Of a stretch of DNA of 37,599 nucleotides, positions 17,889 to 26,035 are shown in pieces; within the stretch, counting starts at the first letter, position 1, and every line of letters starts with the position of its first letter. The DNA is from VRUE01 sp035698885 (GTDB lineage Bacteria; Actinomycetota; Thermoleophilia; Solirubrobacterales; 70-9): NCBI GenBank assembly GCA_035698885.1, contig DASSBJ010000053.1, positions 1-37,599 of the forward strand. Reading direction: 5' to 3'. The translations under genes and the position numbers were made by a program. Under the pieces are notes generated by a model, which saw only the letters and a program-made list of their open reading frames with translations, searched no databases and was not told where the DNA came from.

Positions 17889-17952
17889 GCGCCCTGACGA
17901 TCCGCGGGCTTCTACGGACGCGACACGCTGCGCGGCTTCCTACTCTGAGCTT

Positions 17953-18993
17953 GTGAAGGCCTACCAGCTGACCGCCTGGCAGTCGTCGCCGGAGATGCGA
18001 GAGGTCGAGGTGCCCGAGCCCGGGCCGGGGCAGGTGCTGATCAAGGTCGGCGGCGCCGGCGCCTGCCACTCGGACCTTCACCTGATGGAGTGGCCGGAGG
18101 GGACGATGGACTTCGACCTGCCGTTCACGCTCGGCCACGAGAACGCGGGTTGGGTCGAGGCGCTCGGCGCCGGTGTCGAAGGGCTCGAGCGGGGCGAGCC
18201 GGTCATCGTCTACGGCCCCTGGGGCTGCGGCCGCTGCCGCGCCTGCCGCAGCTCGGCCGAGAACCACTGCGAGCGGCAGTCGGAGATCGGCGCCTTCGGC
18301 GGCGGGCTCGGCCTCGACGGCGGGATGGCCGAGTACATGCTGGTCCCGCACCCGCGCCTGCTGCTGCCGCTCGGCGAGCTCGACCCGCGCGACGCGGCGC
18401 CGCTCTCCGACGCGGCGCTGACGCCCTACCACGCGATCAAGCGCTCGCTGCCTCTGCTGCACCCTGGCTCGACCGCGGTCGTGATCGGGGTCGGCGGGCT
18501 TGGCCATATGGCGGTGCAGATCCTGCGGGCGATCACGCCCGCCCGGGTGATCGCGGTCGACACCTCGTCCGAGAAGCTGCGCCTGGCGCGCGAGGTCGGC
18601 GCCGAGGAGACCCTCGAACCGGGCGCCGACGCGGCGGAGCGGATCCGCGAGCTGACCGGTGGCCTCGGCGCCGAGCTGGTCGTCGACCACGTCGGTGCCG
18701 ACGAGACGATCGCCCTTGGAGCCCAGGTGTCGCGCTTCGCGAGCGACGTGACGATCGTCGGCCTCGCCGGCGGCAAATTCGAGTTCGCTTTCGGCGCCAT
18801 GCCGTTCGACGCGACGCTGACCGTCCCCTACTGGGGAAGCGCAATCGAGCTGCTCGAGGTACTCGACCTCGCCCGCGCGGGTCGGATCGTCCCGCACGTC
18901 GAGCGCTTCCCTCTCGACCGCGTCGAGGACGCCTACGACCGTATGCGCGAGGGCAGCCTCGAAGGCCGCGCCGTCATCTGCCCGCACGGCTAG
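17953..18993 (+). CDS. zinc-dependent alcohol dehydrogenase (secondary-alcohol/ADH-A-like)
   Basis: A 346-residue medium-chain dehydrogenase. Catalytic zinc residues are C38 (GACHSDLH) and H62-E63 (LGHENAG). The structural zinc site has four Cys (C92, C95, C98, C106 in GCGRCRAC...NHC). The NAD(P) fold has the GVGGLGHMAVQ motif, followed by AVD as the end of beta-2, favouring NAD. The sequence closely recalls the Rhodococcus ADH-A type, which interconverts secondary alcohols and ketones, though primary alcohols or aldehydes are possible. It starts with GTG at 17953, 64 bases after the HDAC-like gene on the same strand. Its TAG overlaps the ppsA stop through a shared CTAG. Confidence 0.94.
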   Translation: MKAYQLTAWQSSPEMREVEVPEPGPGQVLIKVGGAGACHSDLHLMEWPEGTMDFDLPFTLGHENAGWVEALGAGVEGLERGEPVIVYGPWGCGRCRACRSSAENHCERQSEIGAFGGGLGLDGGMAEYMLVPHPRLLLPLGELDPRDAAPLSDAALTPYHAIKRSLPLLHPGSTAVVIGVGGLGHMAVQILRAITPARVIAVDTSSEKLRLAREVGAEETLEPGADAAERIRELTGGLGAELVVDHVGADETIALGAQVSRFASDVTIVGLAGGKFEFAFGAMPFDATLTVPYWGSAIELLEVLDLARAGRIVPHVERFPLDRVEDAYDRMREGSLEGRAVICPHG

Positions 18994-21293
18994 CGCGCCG
19001 AGTCGAGCAGGACCCGCCGCTCGGCGGCGGCAACGAGGCCGCGGGCGCGGTCGACCGCGTCCATGTTGACCGAGATCGCGTCGATCCCGGCTCGGACCAG
19101 CAGCTCCGCGTACTCGGGATACACCGAGGGCGCCTGGCCGCAGATCGAAGTCTGGAGCCCGAGCTCCTTTGCCCGCCCCACCAGCCGCGTGATGTATTCG
19201 GTCACCGCCAGGTCGCGCTCGTCGAAGACCTCGGCGACCAGCTCGGAGTCGCGGTCGGCGCCGAGCATCAGCTGGGTCAGGTCGTTGGAGCCGATCGAGA
19301 TCCCGGCGACGCCGAGCTCCGCGTAGCGCGGCAGGTGGAAGAGCACCGAGGGCACCTCGGCCATCGCCCAGAGCTCGAAGCCGGGGCGCGAGAGCAGGCC
19401 GGCCGCCTCGAACTGGGCACGGCAGGCGACCAGCTCACGCGGGGTGCGGACGAAGGGGATCATCACGTGGAAGTTCTCGTGGCCGGCGTCCCAGACCCGG
19501 CCGATCGCCTCCAGCTCCAGGCCGAGCAGCTCGGGCTGCTGCATGTAGCGCAGGGCGCCCCGGTAGCCGATCATCGGGTTGGCCTCCTCGGGCTCGAAGT
19601 CCTCCCCGCCGCGCAGGCCGCGGAACTCGTTGGTGCGGAAGTCGATCGTCCGGTAGGTGATCGGCCGCGGCGCGAAGGCGTTGGCGAAGGCGGTCAGCGA
19701 CTCGGCCATCTTCGCGACGAATCCCTCGCCGCGCCCCTCCTTGACCAGCTGCAGCGGGTGGACGCCCTCGAGCGCCTCGACCACCATCAGCTCGGCCCGC
19801 AGCAGCCCGCAGCCCTCGACCTGGAGGGCCGCGGCGCGCTCCAGCTGCGAGGGCTCGGAGAGGTTGACCAGCAGCTTCGTGCCGGTGACCGGCGGCGCGG
19901 CGCCCGCCGCGGCGACCCGGGGGGCGTCCACCGCGCTCGGACGCGGCGCCGAGTCGCCCTCGCTGACCGTGCCGGCGCCGGCGTCGACCGTGACGACCTC
20001 GCCGTCGCGCAGGACCCTGGTCGCCTCGGCGGTGCCGACGACGCAGGGGATGCCGAGCTCGCGCGAGACGATCGCCGCGTGGCAGGTCATGCCGCCCGAG
20101 TCGGTGACGATCGCCGCCGCGCGGCGCATCAGCGGCACCCAGTCGGGAGCGGTCATGTGGGTGACGAGGACCTCGCCCTCGTCCAGCTCGCCGCCGTCGC
20201 CGAGCGCCGCGATCACCCGCACCGGGCCGGCCGCGACGCCGGGCGCCGCGCCGAGCCCGTGGACCAGCTCCTCGCCGGCGCCGGCGCCGGCGGGCGCGGG
20301 GGCGGACGGCGGCTCGCCGCCGCTGGCCGTCACCGGCCGCGACTGGAGCATCCACACCCGGCCCTCTGGGTCGTAGGCCCACTCGGTGTCCTGCGGCGCG
20401 CCGTAGTGCGCCTCGATCCGCACGCCGAGCTCGGCCAGCTCGTGCACCTGCTCGTCGCTCAGCACCGGCTGCTCGGACTCGTGCTCGCCGAGCTCGCGGG
20501 TGCGCGTGCCGCCGTCGGCGGTCGGCTCGATCGCCAGCTCCTTGCGCCGCACCTCGCGCCGGATGAGGTTGAGCTTTCGCTTGCCGACGACGTAGCGGTC
20601 GGGCGAGACCGAGCCGGAGACGACCGACTCGCCGAGCCCGAAGGCGCCCTCGATCACCAGCCTGTCGCGCTCGCCCGACGCCGGTTCGATCGTGAACATG
20701 ACGCCCGCCCGGGTGGAGGGGATCTGGCGCTGGACGACGACGGCGATGTCCATGTCGGCCTGGCCGAAGCCGCGCTTGGCCCGGTAGTAGATCGTGCGGG
20801 CGCCGAACAGCGAGGCCCAGCAGCGCCGCACCGCCTCCAGGGTGGCGGCGGCGCCGCGCACGTTGAGGATCGTCTCGTTCATGCCCGCGAAGCTGGCCGA
20901 CTCGGTGTCCTCGGCGGTGGCCGAGGAGCGCACCGCGACCGCCATCTCCGCGTCGCCGCCGGCGAGCCGGCCGTGGGCCTCGCGGACCGCCTCGGCCAGC
21001 CACTCGGGCAGCGGCTCGGCTTCGACCTCGGCCCGCACCTCGCGGCTGGCCCGTTCCAGCGCCGCGGTGTCCTCGACGTCGACCGCGGCGAGGCGCCGCT
21101 CGATCCGCTCGCGCAGGCCGCCGGCGTCGCAGAAGGCGGCGTAGGCGGGGGCGCCGACGACGAAGCCCGGCGGCACCGGGAAGCCGGCCGTGGTCAGCTC
21201 GCCGAGGTTGGCGCCCTTGCCGCCGGCGTAGTCGACGTCCTCGCGCGAGAGGTCGGCGAAGCCGCGGACGGCGTCGATCGTGACCTGGCCCAT
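18990..21293 (-). CDS. ppsA: phosphoenolpyruvate synthase (pyruvate, water dikinase)
   Basis: A 767-residue enzyme converting pyruvate and ATP to PEP, AMP and phosphate, the entry to gluconeogenesis from C3 compounds. Domains: N-terminal ATP-grasp (GGKGANLGEL, AVRSSATAEDTESASFAGMNET), the phospho-His swivelling domain (GGMTCHAAIVSRELGIPCVVG, His near residue 403), and a C-terminal PEP/pyruvate TIM barrel (SIGSNDLTQLMLGADRD, ICGQAPS). The length is near the usual for the family, and all motifs are intact. ATG at 21291-21293 lies 3 bases after the universal stress protein stop, so both genes are one transcript. The stop shares a CTAG with the convergent dehydrogenase gene. Confidence 0.95.
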   Translation of the reverse strand: MGQVTIDAVRGFADLSREDVDYAGGKGANLGELTTAGFPVPPGFVVGAPAYAAFCDAGGLRERIERRLAAVDVEDTAALERASREVRAEVEAEPLPEWLAEAVREAHGRLAGGDAEMAVAVRSSATAEDTESASFAGMNETILNVRGAAATLEAVRRCWASLFGARTIYYRAKRGFGQADMDIAVVVQRQIPSTRAGVMFTIEPASGERDRLVIEGAFGLGESVVSGSVSPDRYVVGKRKLNLIRREVRRKELAIEPTADGGTRTRELGEHESEQPVLSDEQVHELAELGVRIEAHYGAPQDTEWAYDPEGRVWMLQSRPVTASGGEPPSAPAPAGAGAGEELVHGLGAAPGVAAGPVRVIAALGDGGELDEGEVLVTHMTAPDWVPLMRRAAAIVTDSGGMTCHAAIVSRELGIPCVVGTAEATRVLRDGEVVTVDAGAGTVSEGDSAPRPSAVDAPRVAAAGAAPPVTGTKLLVNLSEPSQLERAAALQVEGCGLLRAELMVVEALEGVHPLQLVKEGRGEGFVAKMAESLTAFANAFAPRPITYRTIDFRTNEFRGLRGGEDFEPEEANPMIGYRGALRYMQQPELLGLELEAIGRVWDAGHENFHVMIPFVRTPRELVACRAQFEAAGLLSRPGFELWAMAEVPSVLFHLPRYAELGVAGISIGSNDLTQLMLGADRDSELVAEVFDERDLAVTEYITRLVGRAKELGLQTSICGQAPSVYPEYAELLVRAGIDAISVNMDAVDRARGLVAAAERRVLLDSAR

Positions 21294-21296
21294 CGC

Positions 21297-22154
21297 TCAG
21301 TCCCTTCCGGGGCGGGGGACGACGAGGACGGGGCAGGGCGCGAGCGCGACCAGCCGCGAGGAGACGGAGCCGAGCAGCAGGCGGGTCATCGGCCCGTAGC
21401 CGCGCGAGCCGGCGACGAGCAGGTCGACGTCGTCCTCGCAGGCTTCGGCGAGCGCCTGGGCCGGCGCGCCGTCGAGTCGCCGGCCGTCGACCGGGACGGC
21501 GTCGCCGCCGCCGGCGACGCCCTCGGCGATCACCTCGTCCGGCTGCGGCGGGTTGACCGGCGTGTAGCCGGCGGCGCCGGGCAGGGCGACCGGCGGGGCG
21601 AGGACGGTGAGGATGCGCAGGGCCGCGCGGCTCTGCTCGGCCAGCCGGCGCGCCCGGGCCAGCGCGGCCTTCGCTTCCGGCGTGCCGTCGTAGGCGACGG
21701 CGATCGTCGCGAAGGGCCCGTGGCCGTTGTGCGCGTAGCCGCGGGGAGCGACGACGGCCGCGCAGGGAGCTCCGTGCAGGACGCCCTCGGCGACGCTGCC
21801 GATCAGCGCTCGCCCGACCGCGCCGCGGTGCGGCGAGCCGAGCACGATCGTGTCGGCGCCCTCGGCTTCGGCCAGGTCGGTGATCACTCCCGCCGGCGAG
21901 CCGCCGCCGAAGGCGCGCGTCTCGACCTCGAGGCCGTCGAGTCGCTCGCGTGCCTCGCTCAGCAGCGGCTCGGCCTGCTCGGCCGCGTCGCGCTCCAGTT
22001 CGGCGAAGGCGACCGGCAGCGGCGCATACGGCATCACTGCGACGACCAGCGCGCTGCTCTCCGCGACGGAGCCGAGGACGCGCGCCAGCTCGAGCGCGTC
22101 GCGTCCGCCGTCGCTGCCGTCGTAGGCGACCAGCAATCTCATCTTCGGAATCAT
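21297..22154 (-). CDS. tandem universal stress protein (two UspA domains)
   Basis: A 285-residue cytoplasmic protein made of two UspA domains (about 1-140 and 145-285). Each carries the ATP-binding G-x2-G-x9-G-(S/T) motif: GSPHRGAVGRALIGS and GSRGYGPMTRLLLGS. The N-termini of both repeats show the usual LLVAYDGSDGG / IAVAYDGTPEA beginning. Tandem Usp proteins bind ATP and act in survival under starvation, hypoxia or redox stress. It is encoded just upstream of ppsA with a 3-base gap, a frequent pairing in stress-adapted bacteria. Start is ATG at 22152-22154; an internal ATG four codons later (22140-22142) is equally credible. It is divergent from the flavoprotein gene with an inverted repeat between them. 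Confidence 0.94.
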   Translation of the reverse strand: MIPKMRLLVAYDGSDGGRDALELARVLGSVAESSALVVAVMPYAPLPVAFAELERDAAEQAEPLLSEARERLDGLEVETRAFGGGSPAGVITDLAEAEGADTIVLGSPHRGAVGRALIGSVAEGVLHGAPCAAVVAPRGYAHNGHGPFATIAVAYDGTPEAKAALARARRLAEQSRAALRILTVLAPPVALPGAAGYTPVNPPQPDEVIAEGVAGGGDAVPVDGRRLDGAPAQALAEACEDDVDLLVAGSRGYGPMTRLLLGSVSSRLVALAPCPVLVVPRPGRD

Positions 22155-22176
22155 GGGTCGGCGCGGGGGGCCCCGG

Positions 22177-22219
22177 CATCGGGAGAAAGCCGCAAGCCGG
22201 GTGTGGGGGTCTCCCGATG
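22177..22219. promoter_or_regulatory. 10-bp inverted repeat in divergent usp/oxidoreductase promoter region
   Basis: CATCGGGAGA (22177-22186) is repeated as its exact complement TCTCCCGATG (22210-22219), with 23 bases between. The pair lies in the 97-base gap between the two divergent start codons, 22 bases after one start and 32 before the other. Position and symmetry suggest a shared operator; a hairpin in either leader is the alternative. Confidence 0.5.
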
Positions 22220-22251
22220 GAGACGGCCCCGGGCGGGCCTACGCTGCGTCG

Positions 22252-23430
22252 ATGAGTACGAGCATCGTCCAAGGTGACCGGGAGCGGGCGGACCGGCCGC
22301 GAGCGCTGATCGCCGGCGGCGGCGTGGCGGCGCTCGAGGCGGCGCTGGCGCTGCGCGAGCTGGCCGGCGAGCGGCTGGCGATCGAGCTCTGCTCGCCGCG
22401 CCGCGACTTCGTCTACCGGCCCTTCGCCGTCGGCGAGCCGTTCGGGGCCGCCAGCATCCTGCGCTACGACCTCGACGCGCTGGCCGCGCGGATCGGCGTC
22501 TCCTTCCGGCTCGGCGGCGTCTTCTCCGTCGACACGGCCACTCGCACCGCGACGGTTCGCGACGGCGACCAGGTCCCCTACGACCACCTGCTGGTCGCCT
22601 CCGGCGTGCGCATGCTCTGGGCGGTCCCGGGCGCCGTCACCTTCTGGGGCGTCTCCGACGAAGGCGGTTTCGGCAACGTGGTGCGGCGGCTGCGCAGCGG
22701 CATGCTGCGCGACGTCGTCTTCACGATGCCGGGCGGCAACAGCTGGGCGCTGCCGCTCTACGAGCTGGCGCTGCTCGCCGCCGCGGTGCTCGCGAAGTCG
22801 GGGATCGCGGACGCGCGGCTGCGCGTGGTCACGCCCGAGGACGCCCCGCTGGAGCTGTTCGGGCGGGCCGCCGGGGTCGAGATGGCGGAGCTGCTCCGCG
22901 AGCGCGGGATCGAGGTGCTCAGCGGCGTCCACCCGGTCGCCTTCGAGGACGGTCGGCTCAGCGTCGCCCCCGGCGACCCGATCGCGACCGAGGCGGTGAT
23001 CAGCCTGCCGCGGCTCGAAGGCCGGCGGATCGACGGCCTGCCCGCCGACCCCGACGGCTTCCTGCTGGTCGACGAGCACTGCCGCGTCAGCGGGGCGCCC
23101 GACGTCTACGCCGCCGGCGACGTCACCTCCTTCCCGGTCAAGCAGGGCGGCATCGCGACCCAGGAGGCGGACGTGGCCGCGGAAGCGATCGCCGCCGCGG
23201 CGGGCGCCGAGATCGAGCCCGCGCCGTTCGACCCGGTGCTGCGCGGAACGCTCTGGACCGGCGCGGAGCCCCGCTACCTCTACGGCCGGCCGGCGGGCGG
23301 CCACGGCGAGGTCTCGAAGCTGAGCCGCGAGCCGCTCTGGTCCGAGCCCGACGGCAAGATCGTCGGTCGCTTTCTCAGCCCCTTCCTCGACGGCGCGCCC
23401 GACCGGGCGAAGCGCACCGTCAACGGCTGA
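22252..23430 (+). CDS. FAD/NAD(P)-dependent oxidoreductase, sulfide:quinone reductase-like
   Basis: A 392-residue flavoprotein of the NDH-2/SQR superfamily. The FAD-binding Rossmann motif is ALIAGGGVAALEAALALREL near residue 18, followed by RRDFVYRPFAVGEPF, which is typical of SQR-like members. The second FAD motif is DVYAAGDVTSFPVKQGG near residue 285. The redox Cys residues of true sulfide:quinone reductases are not evident (only Cys in IELCSPRR and DEHCRVSG), so the substrate is open and quinone reduction is only a family-based guess. No membrane helix is obvious. The ATG at 22252 is preferred; the longer frame from 22153 runs through the promoter region. It is followed by the RNA methyltransferase after 3 bases. 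Confidence 0.9.
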   Translation: MSTSIVQGDRERADRPRALIAGGGVAALEAALALRELAGERLAIELCSPRRDFVYRPFAVGEPFGAASILRYDLDALAARIGVSFRLGGVFSVDTATRTATVRDGDQVPYDHLLVASGVRMLWAVPGAVTFWGVSDEGGFGNVVRRLRSGMLRDVVFTMPGGNSWALPLYELALLAAAVLAKSGIADARLRVVTPEDAPLELFGRAAGVEMAELLRERGIEVLSGVHPVAFEDGRLSVAPGDPIATEAVISLPRLEGRRIDGLPADPDGFLLVDEHCRVSGAPDVYAAGDVTSFPVKQGGIATQEADVAAEAIAAAAGAEIEPAPFDPVLRGTLWTGAEPRYLYGRPAGGHGEVSKLSREPLWSEPDGKIVGRFLSPFLDGAPDRAKRTVNG

Positions 23431-23433
23431 TCT

Positions 23434-24237
23434 GTGCATGATGCCCGCGTGCGCGAGGCAGACGAGCAGGCGCTGATCCGCCGCTACCGCGGCGCCCGCC
23501 GCGACCGCGGTCTCGCGGTGCTGGAGGGCTTCCACGCGCTCAAGCACGCGCTGCGCTTCGGCGCCGAGGTGCTGGAGGCGGTCGCGGTCGACGGCGGGCG
23601 GCTGGAGGAGCTGGCGGCCGAGCTGGCGCCCGATCTCGCCGGCTCGCTGGCCGAGCGGACCGCGCCGGTTTCCGCCGCGGCGATGGCCCAGCTGGCGCCG
23701 CAGGCGCCGCGCACCGGCGTCGTCGCGCTCGCCCGGCGGCCGCAGGTCGACCTCGCCGCGCTGCTGGCCGACCGGCGGCCGCGGCCGCTCGTCCTGCTCG
23801 AGGATCCGCGCACGATGGGCAACATGGGCGCCTGCGTGCGCGTCGCCGCCGCGGCGGACGCGGCGGGCCTGCTGACCACGGGCTCCAACGACCCCTGGCA
23901 CCCCGACGCCCTGCGCGCCGCCGCCGGCCTGCACTTCGCCCTGCCTGTGTCGCCTTTTACGCGCATAGGACCGAAAAGGCGACACAGGGGGGCGGGGGAC
24001 GGGCTCGCGGCTGGTGAGCGGCCGCTGATCGCGATCGACCCCGAGGGGGCGGACCTGCGCCCCGCCGAGCTGCCGCCGCGCGCGATCCTCGCCTTCGGCA
24101 GCGAGCGGTACGGCCTCAGCGACGAGCTGCTCGCGCTCGCCGACGCCCGCCTCGCGATCCCGATGCGCGCCGGGGTCTCCAGCCTCAACCTCGCCACCGC
24201 GGTGGCGGCCGTGCTCTTCAGCCGCCGGTGGGCCTGA
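23434..24237 (+). CDS. SpoU/TrmH-family RNA 2'-O-methyltransferase with in-frame palindromic insert
   Basis: A 267-residue RNA methyltransferase with the SPOUT knot fold. The substrate-binding N-terminal part (EGFHALKHALRFGAEVLEAV) is followed by the three catalytic motifs: EDPRTMGNMGACVRVAAAADAAGL (motif 1 around residue 125), AFGSERYGLSDELL (motif 2) and IPMRAGVSSLNLATAVAAVLF (motif 3). It methylates a ribose in rRNA or tRNA with S-adenosylmethionine; the position is unknown. Residues 171-185 (PVSPFTRIGPKRRHR) are encoded entirely by a 45-base palindromic element (23944-23988) between motifs 1 and 2. The frame stays open through it, so the protein is probably functional. GTG start at 23434, 3 bases after the oxidoreductase stop. 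Confidence 0.92.
   Translation: MHDARVREADEQALIRRYRGARRDRGLAVLEGFHALKHALRFGAEVLEAVAVDGGRLEELAAELAPDLAGSLAERTAPVSAAAMAQLAPQAPRTGVVALARRPQVDLAALLADRRPRPLVLLEDPRTMGNMGACVRVAAAADAAGLLTTGSNDPWHPDALRAAAGLHFALPVSPFTRIGPKRRHRGAGDGLAAGERPLIAIDPEGADLRPAELPPRAILAFGSERYGLSDELLALADARLAIPMRAGVSSLNLATAVAAVLFSRRWA
23944..23988. repeat. 45-bp palindromic element inside the RNA methyltransferase gene
   Basis: Perfect 15-base arms CCTGTGTCGCCTTTT (23944-23958) and AAAAGGCGACACAGG (23974-23988) flank a 15-base loop. The element has A/T runs unlike the surrounding GC-rich codons, is exactly 15 codons long and keeps the frame. It lies in a variable loop of the protein. It resembles in style the REP or RPE elements known to sit inside genes; whether it is repeated in this genome cannot be seen, and no second copy was noticed in the window. 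Confidence 0.8.
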
Positions 24238-24359
24238 AACGTCCGATATGCGGCCGCTTTGGTCCCGTCGGCGGAGGATTACGGATGTCTGCGGGCGGAG
24301 CGGCGTTTAGCGTGCGTACCGCAGTGCACCCCTGCCTCAACTGAACGAAAGGACAGCAC

Positions 24360-24752
24360 GTGCCGTTCGCAGACATAAACTTCGGCGAAGCGATCCTGCT
24401 CGCCCTGGAGGTCTTCTTCTTCGTGATCTGGATCTGGATCCTGATCACGATCCTCACCGATCTCTTCCGCGACCACGAGCTGTCCGGCTGGTGGAAGGCG
24501 GTATGGGTGATCTTCCTCGTCCTGATCCCCTTCCTGACCGCGCTCGTCTACCTGATCGCCCGCGGCAGCGGGATGCGGGACCGAACGATCAAGGCGCAGG
24601 CGGAGGCAAAACATCATTTCGACTCCTACGTGCGCGAGCAGGCGCATACGGGCTCGACCGCCGACGAGCTGGACAAACTGCACGCTCTGCAGGCCAAAGG
24701 CGCCATCTCATCGGAGGAGTACGAGAGGGCGAAGGCCAAATTGCTCGCCTGA
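24360..24752 (+). CDS. small membrane protein with PLDc_N-like helices and C-terminal SHOCT domain
   Basis: A 130-residue protein. Two hydrophobic segments (about 9-34, AILLALEVFFFVIWIWILITIL, and 44-67, WKAVWVIFLVLIPFLTALVYLIA) joined by a short polar DLFRDHELSGWW turn match the phospholipase-D-nuclease N-terminal (PLDc_N) membrane module. The C-terminal 30 residues (TADELDKLHALQAKGAISSEEYERAKAKLLA) are a clear SHOCT domain, a short helical hairpin found at the ends of many membrane and secreted proteins, probably for oligomerisation. No catalytic HKD motif is present, so it is not a phospholipase. GTG at 24360 follows a GAAAGGA site (about 24347). Function unknown. Confidence 0.85.
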   Translation: MPFADINFGEAILLALEVFFFVIWIWILITILTDLFRDHELSGWWKAVWVIFLVLIPFLTALVYLIARGSGMRDRTIKAQAEAKHHFDSYVREQAHTGSTADELDKLHALQAKGAISSEEYERAKAKLLA

Positions 24753-24758
24753 TGCAAG

Positions 24759-24785
24759 AGGAGTTGCAGGTTATTAGCAACTCCT
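24759..24785. repeat. 9-bp perfect inverted repeat between the SHOCT and NlpC/P60-type genes
   Basis: AGGAGTTGC (24759-24767) and GCAACTCCT (24777-24785) are exact complements around a 9-base A/T-rich centre. It starts 7 bases after the SHOCT gene stop and ends 27 bases before the next start. There is no following T run, so it is not a clear intrinsic terminator; an operator or mRNA hairpin is as likely. Confidence 0.5.
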
Positions 24786-24811
24786 AACAATCGAAGGGGG
24801 ACTTCGCTAGC

Positions 24812-26035
24812 GTGCGGACGCGAATGCGCGTCCGTGCCGGCACCCCCTGGCGGCTGCTGCTTCCCGCTGCCCTGCTCCTTCTCGTGCTCTGCCTCGTGGC
24901 GAGCGCGCCTGCCGACACCCTGCGGGAAAAGCTCGACGCGACGCAGGGCAAGCTGAGCAAGGTGCGCGAGAGCCAGAGCGCGCTGGCGACGACGATCGCC
25001 GAACAGAACCGGGCGATCGACTCGATGCTGGGCGAGGTCTCGCGGCTGCGCCAGGAACAGGAGGCGCTGGAAGCCGAACTGGCGAAGAAGCAGGACGAGC
25101 TCGACGCCGCGACGGCCAAGCTGCAAGCCGAGCGCCGCCACCTGGAGGTCGTGCGCGAACGGCTGCAGCGGGCGCTCGAGCTGCTGCGCGAACGGCTCGT
25201 CTCGATCTACGAGGCGGGCAGCCCGGACGTGGTCAGCGTGCTGCTCGAAGCGGAGACCTGGTCGCAGGCCAGCGTGCGCGCGGAATACCTCAGCCGCGTG
25301 CAGGACTACGACGACTCGGTCGCCGAGCGGGTCAAGGGGCTGCGCGACGAAGCGCAGGCCGCGGTCGACCGGATGGCGGCGATCCAGGCGCAGCTGCAGC
25401 AGGCGCGCGACGAAATCGCCGCCAAGGAGAAGCAGGCCGCCGACGCCAGCGCCGAAGCCGCCGCCCGCTTCGCCGAGCTGAAGCAAGCGCAGGCGCAGCG
25501 CCAGGCCGACCTGGAAGCGCTCGAGTCGCGCGAAGCGGCGCTCAGCGACAACCTGGCGGCGATCTCCGAACAGCTCGCCAGCTCCGGCACGCCGGCGCCG
25601 ACCGGCACCCCGGCGCCGCTGACGCCGGGGCAGAGCGCCGAATACATCTCCGAAAGCCAGGCGAGCGTGCCGAGCAGCGCGCCGCCGGCGATCCAGGCGG
25701 CGATCGAAGCCGCCAACTCGATCGCCACCACCCCCTACGTCTGGGGCGGCGGCCACGGCTCCTTCAGCTCCTCCGGCTACGACTGCTCGGGCGCGGTCAG
25801 CTTCGCCCTCAACGGCGGCGGCTTCCTCTCCAGCCCGCTCGACTCGACCGGCCTCGAGACCTGGGGCGCCCCGGGCCCGGGGCAGTGGATCACCGTCTAC
25901 GCCAACTCCGGCCACGCCTGGATGATCATCGCCGGCCTCGCCTTCGACACGGTCGGCGGCCCCGGCCCGCGCTGGCACTCCTCACCGGTCGACAGCCCCG
26001 AAGGCTTCATCGCCCGCCACCCGCCTGGCTACTAG
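24812..26035 (+). CDS. secreted coiled-coil peptidoglycan hydrolase, NlpC/P60-like
   Basis: A 407-residue exported protein. After a signal peptide (RLLLPAALLLLVLCLVASAPADT) come long coiled coils (about 36-265) built of Glu/Ala/Leu/Gln heptads, as in PcsB/RipA-type cell-division hydrolases, a Pro/Thr linker (about 266-285), and a C-terminal cysteine peptidase domain (about 300-407). Catalytic residues: Cys325 in GYDCSGAVSFAL and His368 in SGHAWMIIAG. It would cut peptide bonds in peptidoglycan, with the coiled coil holding it inactive until recruited, for instance by FtsEX (inference). GTG start at 24812, with GAAGGGGG about 12 bases upstream. The stop TAG shares CTAG with the convergent FMN-protein gene. 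Confidence 0.9.
   Translation: MRTRMRVRAGTPWRLLLPAALLLLVLCLVASAPADTLREKLDATQGKLSKVRESQSALATTIAEQNRAIDSMLGEVSRLRQEQEALEAELAKKQDELDAATAKLQAERRHLEVVRERLQRALELLRERLVSIYEAGSPDVVSVLLEAETWSQASVRAEYLSRVQDYDDSVAERVKGLRDEAQAAVDRMAAIQAQLQQARDEIAAKEKQAADASAEAAARFAELKQAQAQRQADLEALESREAALSDNLAAISEQLASSGTPAPTGTPAPLTPGQSAEYISESQASVPSSAPPAIQAAIEAANSIATTPYVWGGGHGSFSSSGYDCSGAVSFALNGGGFLSSPLDSTGLETWGAPGPGQWITVYANSGHAWMIIAGLAFDTVGGPGPRWHSSPVDSPEGFIARHPPGY

Noticed and set aside
19435..23985. Very long open frame on the minus strand (about 1,500 codons), and similar ones at 7642-11109, 14087-17956 and 18090-22277
   Set aside because: They lie across well-supported genes, have Arg/Ala/Gly-rich shadow composition and no recognisable domains; stop codons are rare by chance at this GC content.
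24753..24811. ydaO/c-di-AMP riboswitch, expected before some actinobacterial NlpC/P60 genes
   Set aside because: The gap is only 59 bases, too short for the riboswitch, and lacks its conserved segments.
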